Assembly (NCBI GenBank): GCA_023426765.1
Contig: JAEZBW010000141.1
Location: forward strand, 1 to 11,482
Reading direction: 5' to 3'
Length of the DNA: 11,482 nt
Source of the DNA: Bacillota bacterium
Lineage (GTDB): Bacteria; Bacillota; Clostridia; DSM-8532
Shown here: piece by piece, positions 5,195-10,777 of the stretch
Layout: the number at the start of each line of letters is the position of its first letter
Numbering within the stretch: position 1 is the first letter of the stretch
The notes under the pieces: generated by a model
What the model was told of the DNA's origin: nothing
What the model saw: only the letters and a program-made list of their open reading frames with translations
Database searches by the model: none
Program-made: the position numbers and the translations under genes

Positions 5195-6781
5195 ATGGCA
5201 GGTCGTCTTATCGTGATAAAAGGGTATGATCGCGACAGATACCTTGAATTGAAGACTGCATGCTCCTATTGTATTGGCAGGGGCGGCTCCGGCAGAAATG
5301 TCGATTTTAAAGTGGATCCCTGTGAATACCTTACGTCCCGGCAGCACTTTTTTATTGACTACATCCCTCCCCATTTTTACATCCGCGATAACAACAGCAC
5401 AAATGGTACCCTTATCCAAAGAGGGAATGCCACCATACCGGCCACAGGCGAACAGACCGAAGTGTATGATGGCGATCGCATCGTTGCCGGGAATACCGTT
5501 TTCAAACTGGAGGCTACCGATGAAGTCTATGAAATACCTGTAATCATCTCAACCGGTATGGAAAACAACACTAAAACACCGGTTAAGCATTCAGCTGCTC
5601 CCATGGAATCTCTATCAGGTGCCGACCACTTCTCTCGTGAAAGCATCTACCCGGCCAATACTCACCCTGGTCCGGAAGATTCACTATCCATAGAAGACTC
5701 AGATGCACCTGCTGATTCGGTTTCTCCTGCTTCGGCTGATGCCGAACCTGCAGAACAGAAGCCATTAAAGCCTCAGGATTATTATTCTGTCATTGTCCCG
5801 GAAATTCAACTCTTTCACAGTGCGCAAGCAAAATGTATAGCCTGCGGTGATCCTATTACGGTGGAAATAACCCCATCCGAGCAGCAGGCATATGGGCACC
5901 CCATATTCATGTGCAGGAAATGCTCCTCCGATTACGGCAATGAGCACAGTTTGAAGGGCCTGGATTCTTATTGCATCCTTCAGGAGCTTCGGCAGGACGG
6001 TATGGGGCTGGTTTATCTGGCACGGCATGAAGAAACCGGCCTTCTTGCCGAGATCAGGGTAATTCTTCCCCGTCTGCTTGGAGAGGATATCCTTTACCTG
6101 AAACGTGAAATTTCTGTGATGCAAACCATTTCTCACCCCAATCTGGTGAGAATGTATGAAAATGTTGTCTGCCGGGACAGAATTTATCTGATTTATGAAT
6201 ACATGCCCGAGGGCGATTTGGAATGCTATCTGAAAGCCACCGGCGGCAGCCTGTCCTGGAATGATGCATGCCGTGTGGTTTGCGATGTTTTATCGGGTCT
6301 GCGTCACTGCCATGAGATGGGTGTTGTTCATGGAGATATCAAACCTGAAAGTATTCTCTTCAAAAAGGATCCCCGCGGGATTCCCTCTGCAAGGCTGGGA
6401 GATTTGGGGCTTGCGTGGATTTGTGATAACACTGGCCCGGGCTTTGTTTCAGGTTATCGTGAGATCAATGCGTTCAAAGCGCCGGAGTTGATCGGAGCGT
6501 CCCGTGTGTTAACACCTGTGGCCGATATTTATTCAATAGGAGTCCTTTTTTATTCCCTGCTAACCGGCAGCCTGCCCTCTTCCGTTCGCCCGGAACCACT
6601 TGTCAGAAACGGTGATATTCCTGCTGGTGCTTCCAGTTCAATGGTTCCGCTGCTGGAAAGGAATTCGGATGTTCCCCGGGCTTTGATTCGAATCGTAGAG
6701 AAAGCTATCTGTCCGGATCCTGAAAAACGCTTTCAAAACGCCACGGAAATGCTTCAGGCTATCCTTGAAATGAGGCTTTAA
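5195..6781 (+). CDS. FHA - zinc-ribbon-like - degenerate protein-kinase fusion protein
   Basis: The 528-residue cytoplasmic protein has no membrane segment. An FHA phosphothreonine-binding domain occupies about 1-105: IGRGG, then SRQH (48-51), then NNSTNGT. A low-complexity linker rich in Ser, Pro, Ala, Asp and Glu follows to about 190. Four cysteines, CIAC (214/217) and CRKC (240/243), look like a zinc ribbon. A Hanks-type kinase fold runs from about 256 to 528. Retained features include the alphaC Glu E305, catalytic-loop Asp D381 and Lys K383, the DFG-like DLG (D403), APE (429-431), and ADIYSIG. Altered features include the beta3 VAIK lysine, which is Arg (EIRVI, R288). HRD is HGD, the metal-binding Asn after KPE is Ser (S386), and the first Gly of the Gly loop is lost (RQDGMG). 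I infer a pseudokinase or very atypical kinase. ATG 5195 has GGGAGG four bases upstream; the in-frame ATG 5168 has none. Confidence 0.88.
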   Translation: MAGRLIVIKGYDRDRYLELKTACSYCIGRGGSGRNVDFKVDPCEYLTSRQHFFIDYIPPHFYIRDNNSTNGTLIQRGNATIPATGEQTEVYDGDRIVAGNTVFKLEATDEVYEIPVIISTGMENNTKTPVKHSAAPMESLSGADHFSRESIYPANTHPGPEDSLSIEDSDAPADSVSPASADAEPAEQKPLKPQDYYSVIVPEIQLFHSAQAKCIACGDPITVEITPSEQQAYGHPIFMCRKCSSDYGNEHSLKGLDSYCILQELRQDGMGLVYLARHEETGLLAEIRVILPRLLGEDILYLKREISVMQTISHPNLVRMYENVVCRDRIYLIYEYMPEGDLECYLKATGGSLSWNDACRVVCDVLSGLRHCHEMGVVHGDIKPESILFKKDPRGIPSARLGDLGLAWICDNTGPGFVSGYREINAFKAPELIGASRVLTPVADIYSIGVLFYSLLTGSLPSSVRPEPLVRNGDIPAGASSSMVPLLERNSDVPRALIRIVEKAICPDPEKRFQNATEMLQAILEMRL

Positions 6782-6856
6782 GCTATTTCTTCAGTCTCCT
6801 TTCGGAAGAACATTCAGACAATAATGTACAGGGCTTGCGATATACAACCCGTAAGA

Positions 6857-6887
6857 ACAGGTATATTAACAGCTTTCATACACCTGT
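6857..6887. repeat. Imperfect inverted repeat between convergent genes
   Basis: ACAGGTATAT (6857-6866) and ATACACCTGT (6878-6887) pair at nine of ten positions across an 11-base spacer. It lies between the ends of the FHA-kinase gene and the convergent minus-strand gene. No T-tract follows on either strand, so a terminator role is doubtful. The remainder of 6782-6916 shows nothing else recognisable. Confidence 0.4.
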
Positions 6888-6916
6888 ATATGCTCACCAA
6901 CTCTTCGGGTTAATTC

Positions 6917-7315
6917 CTAGACAAAAAGAGCCTGGCAGGTTTCCTGTCCCGGCAGCAGCTTTATATAATGCATCCTGAACTCGCCGTATTCGTTTTGAGT
7001 CCGGATACTGTAATAGCCGGGGGGTATGTTGTCAAAGCTGTAATTGCCATGTTCGTCCGACTTTGTCCTTGCCACCGGAATGTTGCCTTCATATCCGAAA
7101 AACAGCAGAATACCGGTACCGCCTGATATTTGTCTACTTTTCCCGTTATAGGTTACCCCGCATATTTTTGCGGATAAATCCATTTTCTCATGATTCACCG
7201 TAACATGAACCGTATTGTTCTGAACCGGGTTGACATCCATGTTCTGCTCCTGATCCAGATCCTGCGAATTATATTGCAGGCTTTCCCTTTCCAAAGCCCT
7301 GGAGTCTTCGTCCAT
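6917..7315 (-). CDS. Small beta-sandwich (carboxypeptidase-regulatory/prealbumin-like) protein
   Basis: The 132-residue product has an acidic, Gln/Asn-rich first third (about residues 1-45). A compact beta-rich domain follows, whose pattern GYEGNIPVARTKSDEHGNYSF, then DNIPPGYYSIR, is typical of carboxypeptidase regulatory-like or Cna-B/SpaA-like folds (a modified-by-Asp/Gly 'DxxGxYxFxxIPPGxY' signature). There is no signal peptide, sortase motif or membrane segment, so export is not supported and a cytoplasmic or spore-surface location is possible. The frame is open from a TTG at 7369, but ATG 7315 is preferred because GGGGGAGG lies four bases before it. It follows the 7401-7757 gene after an intercistronic hairpin and is probably co-transcribed. 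Function unknown. Confidence 0.75.
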   Translation of the reverse strand: MDEDSRALERESLQYNSQDLDQEQNMDVNPVQNNTVHVTVNHEKMDLSAKICGVTYNGKSRQISGGTGILLFFGYEGNIPVARTKSDEHGNYSFDNIPPGYYSIRTQNEYGEFRMHYIKLLPGQETCQALFV

Positions 7316-7348
7316 TTTGCCTCCCCCATTTCCCCCACTGTCCATTGA

Positions 7349-7388
7349 TTTGTAATTGAAGAGCGGCAATTACAAATTGCTGCTCTTC
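7349..7388 (-). promoter_or_regulatory. Overlapping alternative hairpins between two co-transcribed genes
   Basis: On the minus strand GAAGAGCAGCAATT and AATTGCCGCTCTTC (7388-7375 and 7371-7358) can form a 14-bp stem with a three-base loop and one C/A mismatch. A second perfect 10-bp stem, TTTGTAATTG/CAATTACAAA (7376-7367 and 7358-7349), shares bases with it, so the two exclude one another. No T-tract follows. The hairpins start 12 bases after the stop of the upstream gene and end 21 bases before the ribosome binding site of the downstream gene. A role in RNA processing, stability or differential expression is inferred. Confidence 0.6.
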
Positions 7389-7400
7389 ACATGTCCTGGC

Positions 7401-7757
7401 TTAAAAATACTTCGGCTTTTTGTCGGTTGCAGTTTCAACCTTTGCTTCGCCTTCACCTTCGGCTTTGTTCTTGATTTTGGATTTGACCTCTGCTTCAGCT
7501 TCGGTTTCGGTTCTTGTTTTGGTTACATTTTCCACCTCTGCTTCCGAATCCGAATCATTGTCCGCATCCGCAGTCTGGCCCTGGATTTGCTTCTGGGTCA
7601 GATAATTGTAGTTGATTTGCTTGTTAATCTGTTTCTGGCGGGTCTTTTGTTCGGTATCATCATCAACAATCTGCTTCGCTTCCAGCTCTGCTTCCAGTTC
7701 ATGTTTAACTTCCGCCTTCAATTGGTTTTTCAGTTCTACAAAATCGTATTCGAGCAT
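7401..7757 (-). CDS. Disordered, highly charged Gln/Glu/Lys-rich protein of unknown function
   Basis: The 118-residue product has no recognisable domain. Residues 1-30 (MLEYDFVELKNQLKAEVKHE, then LEAELEAKQI) look like an amphipathic coiled coil. Residues 31-62 are rich in Gln, Lys and Asn. The rest is a repetitive run of Glu, Lys, Ala, Thr and Val with motifs such as EAEVENV, TETEAEAEV and EGEGEAKVETA, which is likely disordered. There are no cysteines, no signal peptide and no membrane segment. It is a real gene rather than a shadow: AAGGAGGTG lies about nine bases before the ATG, and a promoter-like site is found further upstream. It heads a two-gene unit with the beta-sandwich protein. A spore-coat or other structural role is only a guess from composition and promoter type. 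Confidence 0.78.
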   Translation of the reverse strand: MLEYDFVELKNQLKAEVKHELEAELEAKQIVDDDTEQKTRQKQINKQINYNYLTQKQIQGQTADADNDSDSEAEVENVTKTRTETEAEAEVKSKIKNKAEGEGEAKVETATDKKPKYF

Positions 7758-7803
7758 CCTGTAGCACCTCCTTCTGAAATATTCACAATAACTTGACTCG
7801 CTA

Positions 7804-7830
7804 TATAGTATGCAACCCCTTCGAAAAGGT
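7804..7830 (-). promoter_or_regulatory. Sigma-K/sigma-E-like promoter with palindrome in the spacer
   Basis: On the minus strand CATACTATA (7812-7804) matches the mother-cell sigma-K -10 pattern CATAnnnTA. The dinucleotide AC (7830-7829) lies 16 bases upstream, the usual sigma-K -35. The spacer and -35 are overlain by an imperfect palindrome, AACCCCTTCGAAAAGGTT on the + strand (7814-7831). It is about 47 bases upstream of the ATG at 7757. The motifs are short, so this is a suggestion rather than proof. Confidence 0.45.
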
Positions 7831-7887
7831 TTACCATAAATCTGCCTGCTTCTTACCTTTCATTTCTATGCGCAAGGATCAGGCTGC

Positions 7888-7911
7888 AAAAAAGGACTGC
7901 CGCTGCAGTCC
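7888..7911 (-). terminator. Intrinsic terminator of the Amidase_6 gene
   Basis: On the minus strand GGACTGC pairs perfectly with GCAGTCC around a four-base loop and is followed by six T. It lies 17 bases past the stop at 7929. Confidence 0.9.
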
Positions 7912-7928
7912 CGATTCAATGTTTTTTT

Positions 7929-9056
7929 CTAGTAGTTTACGCGAATCAGCCAGAATTTGATACCCCTGTCACTCCAGCCCAGATCCCAGGGGACCTTGAA
8001 ACGGTCGGTATTATGGCAGTTGACCATCGTATATCCTCTGGAGTCTGCACCGGTCACGACTGAGACATGGACCACCTTCCCTTTTTTTTCGTACGCGATA
8101 ATATCTCCGGGCAACAGTTTGTAGGAAAGCTTGAGCACCTTATCATAAGTTCCGTGGACGATCAGCGAACCCCTGCCGCTGTATATCAGATAATCTTTAA
8201 GGCCCTGTGCGTTTACCCAGGCCCGGTTACCATCCTTATCGTAGTTCCAGCCGCCGGTCTTCCTGAATTTTCCTCCTTCATGAAGAACCTGGGATGCAAA
8301 ATTTGCGCAATCTCCTCCGATTGAATTATAGTTTTTATACTTCCTGTTATACAGAAAATAGTACTCCGAATCATCGCTGGCTCCGCAATATAAATCTGCA
8401 TATTCCATGGCTCCCTGACGCCTGTCATTTATACCCGAGAAATCTCTTTGCTCCTGTGTCATGATGAAAGCTTTATCATCTTCGGTTTTTATGTTGTCCA
8501 GGTTCAGTGAATCCGCGAAGGGATCGGTATACCACTCCCTGGTGATGATCCAGTTTTCCAGGCCGGCGGACAGATCCAACACATGATAGGTAGCGATTCT
8601 AAGTGAATTGGGGCTGTCGGTCTGGTTTTCGTACGCATAGGTATATTCGGTGATAGCTGAGAAGTTAACGGTGATTTTTCCGCTGTTTTCCTTCACCCAT
8701 CTGACCTTGAACATGGTAGCGATATCTGTAAATTTGACACCCTGTTTATCCGCCCATTGATGCAGGTATTTAATTTTTTTCTCTTCATGTTCAAATGCCC
8801 AGATGCCATATGTCGTTTTTATGTTATAAAATGGTTTTATCGCTTCAATGTCCTGTTCGAGCATCGCTTTATTGCGGGAAGCGATAATATCTTCAATGAT
8901 GGGAGTGTATTCTTCGGTGAGTTCACTGTTCACGGGAATGGTTTCCCATAAGAATAATTCATCCTCACGCTCGGCGAAAATGAATAGCAGGCAGGCAATC
9001 ACCGCAAAAAAAATGGGAATCAGAAGAAGGCGCTTCATCCGGACGACAATGAACAT
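7929..9056 (-). CDS. Membrane-anchored Amidase_6-domain protein
   Basis: The 375-residue protein begins with basic residues and a hydrophobic segment (about 9-29, LLLIPIFFAVIACLLFIFAE), a signal anchor or uncleaved signal peptide, so the bulk is extracytoplasmic. Residues 35-205 form an NTF2-like or otherwise unrecognised alpha/beta region. The C-terminal 160 residues match the putative amidase domain (Amidase_6, papain/NlpC-like fold): GGDCANFASQVLHEGG carries the likely nucleophile C250, VVHVSVVTG the histidine H330, and VNCHNTDR the polar third residue near N346. Peptidoglycan or peptide-bond cleavage is likely; the substrate is unknown. ATG 9056 is preferred because AGAGGAG sits five bases before it; GTG 9062 is too close and ATG 9038 too far. 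It is a single-gene unit with its own promoter and terminator. Confidence 0.88.
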   Translation of the reverse strand: MFIVVRMKRLLLIPIFFAVIACLLFIFAEREDELFLWETIPVNSELTEEYTPIIEDIIASRNKAMLEQDIEAIKPFYNIKTTYGIWAFEHEEKKIKYLHQWADKQGVKFTDIATMFKVRWVKENSGKITVNFSAITEYTYAYENQTDSPNSLRIATYHVLDLSAGLENWIITREWYTDPFADSLNLDNIKTEDDKAFIMTQEQRDFSGINDRRQGAMEYADLYCGASDDSEYYFLYNRKYKNYNSIGGDCANFASQVLHEGGKFRKTGGWNYDKDGNRAWVNAQGLKDYLIYSGRGSLIVHGTYDKVLKLSYKLLPGDIIAYEKKGKVVHVSVVTGADSRGYTMVNCHNTDRFKVPWDLGWSDRGIKFWLIRVNY

Positions 9057-9092
9057 AAGCACTCCTCTTATTGGTTGTGATACTACATTTAT

Positions 9093-9120
9093 TACTATAT
9101 GACCAGGATTTCCGATATAT
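9093..9120 (-). promoter_or_regulatory. Sigma-E-like promoter of the Amidase_6 gene
   Basis: On the minus strand CATATAGTA (9101-9093) resembles mother-cell -10 elements (CATACANT / CATAnnnTA), with ATA (9120-9118) 16 bases upstream as the -35. The predicted start near 9085 gives a leader of about 29 bases carrying AGAGGAG. An imperfect palindrome TTCCGATATATCCGAA (9110-9125) overlaps the -35. The motifs are short and untested. Confidence 0.42.
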
Positions 9121-9216
9121 CCGAAAAGTTGAAATGAACGAGCAGTGATTTGACAGCCCCTGCTGTCTCAGCGCAATACGCTTTGTACTTATGGGATGTA
9201 AACTGAAAGGAAGCAC

Positions 9217-9242
9217 AAAAAAAGAGAGCTAAGCTCTCTTTT
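9217..9242 (-). terminator. Intrinsic terminator of the zinc-ribbon gene
   Basis: GAGAGC/GCTCTC flanked by AAAA/TTTT forms a 10-bp stem with a three-base loop. On the minus strand it is followed by a run of seven T. It starts five bases after the stop at 9248. Because the arms are A/T-flanked it may also stop + strand transcription. Confidence 0.9.
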
Positions 9243-9247
9243 GATTT

Positions 9248-9427
9248 TTACCATCTGCTATTGCCGTTGCCACGGTTTGAATTCCTTTGTTGTTTTCTTG
9301 CTTTTCTGCATTCCGGGCATCTCTGGGGTTCATTTTCAAAGCCTTTTTCCTTGTAGAAAGCCTGTTCCCCTTCAGTAAAAATGAATTCTGTGTTGCAATC
9401 TTTGCAAACGATTGTTTTGTCCGCCAT
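9248..9427 (-). CDS. Small zinc-ribbon domain protein (zf-trcl type)
   Basis: The 59-residue protein carries two CxxC pairs (C8/C11 in VCKDC and C37/C40 in RCPEC) separated by FIFTEGEQAFYKEKGF. This is the pattern of the 'probable zinc-ribbon domain' small proteins common in Clostridia; NEPQRCPECRKARK is the typical end of the domain. A basic Arg/Asn/Gly tail (QQRNSNRGNGNSRW) follows and could bind nucleic acid. Zinc binding is well supported; the role in the cell is not known. The frame extends upstream to 9472, but ATG 9427 (MADKTIVCKDC) is preceded by AAGGAGGT at proper spacing and matches the usual family start. It is monocistronic, ending at its own terminator. Confidence 0.9.
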   Translation of the reverse strand: MADKTIVCKDCNTEFIFTEGEQAFYKEKGFENEPQRCPECRKARKQQRNSNRGNGNSRW

Positions 9428-9752
9428 ATCAAAATACCTCCTTAATTTATTTTGGATAAAACTCTTTGACATTGTACCTCAATAAATTAAAGAGAGTCAT
9501 GCCCAGAAAATATCCACACCAGTATTAGATCGACTTCATTATTACTATACCATGTCTTCAAAAGCTTTGCAAGCTATTTTATGTAAATTTATTCTATCGT
9601 TTTTTTTTGCGTTTTTTGGAATTTAGTTATGAAAATGGAATCACTTTTGCATCGAATTTGAATCTGCCGGGTTCCACTATTTGTACTGTAATCAAGAAAT
9701 TGCTTTGTATGCAGCCAAGCCGTTCAACAAAAAATAACACGAGGTGATGCTG
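9428..9752. other. Gene-free stretch between divergent zinc-ribbon and VanW genes
   Basis: The 325 bases are AT-rich and include a T-run near 9601-9617. They hold the leader and a candidate promoter of the zinc-ribbon gene, a short AGCTT/AAGCT hairpin near 9564-9576, and the leader of the VanW gene. I found no convincing promoter for the VanW gene and no small gene or repeat. Confidence 0.6.
9471..9500 (-). promoter_or_regulatory. Candidate sigma-A promoter of the zinc-ribbon gene
   Basis: On the minus strand ATGACT (9500-9495) and TACAAT (9476-9471) are separated by 18 bases. The -10 matches five of six positions, the -35 four of six. The start near 9464 would give a leader of about 37 bases. 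Confidence 0.4.
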
Positions 9753-10409
9753 ATGCTTAAAAGAGCCGAAATGATATTCTTTCTCTTTCTGGTAATTGTT
9801 ACACTCAGTGCATGCCCGGGCAAAGAGCAGGAATCACGAGACAGTAAAACACAGAATAAACCCGGGCTTTTACAAAGCGATCCGTCGCCGATTACAATAC
9901 CAACTCCGTTCGGTACGCCAACCCCTGCAGCCGAACCGAAGGATCCGAACGAGATCGTCAGTTTTTCAACCGAAATCCTGAACAAGGATGAAGATCGTGT
10001 TCATAACATCAAACTCGCCGCAGAGGAAATAAACCATACGGTACTTGAGCCCGACGAGGTTTTCTCATTCAACGGTATCCTGGGGAAAAGAACTGGAGAC
10101 AAGGGCTATGAGAAAGCACCCATTCTGCTGGGGAACGGCGACAAGGGAGAAGGCACCGGCGGCGGAATCTGCCAGGTATCCACCACGCTTTACAACGCAG
10201 CGTTGAAAGCAGATTTTAAGATAGTGGAACGCCACCGCCATTCAGAGCCGATCCCCTATGTAGAAGAGGGAAAAGATGCGACAGTAGTTTATAACAGCAA
10301 GGATCTGCGCTTTAAAAACACCCGGGAATATCCCGTTGAAATCGTAGTCTATATTGAAGATGATAAGGTAACGGTTAAATTGTTCAAAAAGAATGCTTCG
10401 GAAGAGTAG
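9753..10409 (+). CDS. VanW-domain lipoprotein
   Basis: The 218-residue protein has an N-terminal hydrophobic signal ending in a lipobox (LSAC, lipidated cysteine C21). A Pro/Thr/Ser-rich linker follows (about 35-65, including ITIPTPFGTPTPAAEP), then a VanW domain from about 67 to 208. The domain core GGGICQVSTTLYNA is at 137-150, with IVERHRHSEPIPYV and DATVVYNSKDLRF after it. VanW proteins occur beside vancomycin-resistance genes and widely in Gram-positive envelopes; the function is not established, though peptidoglycan binding is often suspected. It has only the VanW core, without the additional peptidoglycan-binding domains seen in longer relatives. No van genes lie nearby. ATG 9753 is chosen because GAGGTG ends six bases before it; GTG 9744 and ATG 9747 overlap that site. 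Confidence 0.9.
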   Translation: MLKRAEMIFFLFLVIVTLSACPGKEQESRDSKTQNKPGLLQSDPSPITIPTPFGTPTPAAEPKDPNEIVSFSTEILNKDEDRVHNIKLAAEEINHTVLEPDEVFSFNGILGKRTGDKGYEKAPILLGNGDKGEGTGGGICQVSTTLYNAALKADFKIVERHRHSEPIPYVEEGKDATVVYNSKDLRFKNTREYPVEIVVYIEDDKVTVKLFKKNASEE

Positions 10410-10457
10410 AAACCAAGCTTACTCTTAAATTGTATCTTACAGGCAGCACATATGAAA

Positions 10458-10482
10458 GATCCCTGGAAAATCTCCAGGGATC
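10458..10482. terminator. Hairpin between convergent genes, possible terminator
   Basis: GATCCCTGG (10458-10466) and CCAGGGATC (10474-10482) form a perfect 9-bp stem with a seven-base loop. It sits 48 bases after the VanW stop and 21 bases past the stop of the convergent gene at 10504. The + strand has no T-tract after it, and the minus strand has only TTT, so termination efficiency is uncertain. Confidence 0.5.
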
Positions 10483-10503
10483 ATGTCCTGTCTGGGTCGG
10501 GTT

Positions 10504-10722
10504 TTACTGAAGCTTGTCATTTTGCCGGGCCAAAAGCAGTTCCCTGAATTTGGAGGCGTGGAACCCTTCTTCTTCAGCAAATTTTTTAAAGACCTGTTTC
10601 AGTTCTTCATCATCTACCCGCTTTGCATAAACCTCAAAATCCCGGGTTAGTTCCATGGAGTTTTCCCAGGCCCTCATCAGTCTGTCATAAGAGGTTATTT
10701 TCACATCATTCTGTTCTTCCAT
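10504..10722 (-). CDS. Small ferritin/rubrerythrin-like helical protein
   Basis: The 72-residue product is all-helical, charged and cysteine-free. The segment MELTRDFEVYAKRVDDEELK, then KKFAEEEGFHASKFRELL, resembles one two-helix half of a ferritin/rubrerythrin four-helix bundle, with an E52-x-x-H55 motif of the kind that binds iron in that family. A full bundle would need a dimer, so metal binding is unproven, and only one ExxH is visible. It starts at an ATG with AGGTG upstream and lies 55 bases after the truA stop on the same strand, so it is probably read from the truA transcript. A transcription end would fall near the hairpin at 10458-10482. Function unknown. Confidence 0.72.
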   Translation of the reverse strand: MEEQNDVKITSYDRLMRAWENSMELTRDFEVYAKRVDDEELKQVFKKFAEEEGFHASKFRELLLARQNDKLQ

Positions 10723-10777
10723 TCAATCACCTGCTCTGCACAAAATTCAAAACTATTCTTTGCAGACAGCGGATGAT

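Noticed and set aside
7356..7796. 146-codon + strand open frame opposite the disordered protein gene
   Set aside because: Its Phe/Leu/Cys-rich repetitive product is the antisense image of the Glu/Lys repeat codons, with no ribosome binding site. The minus-strand gene has a strong one.
9152..9167. GACAGC/GCTGTC hairpin upstream of the Amidase_6 promoter
   Set aside because: The 6-bp stem has no T-tract and no conserved partner, so it may be chance.
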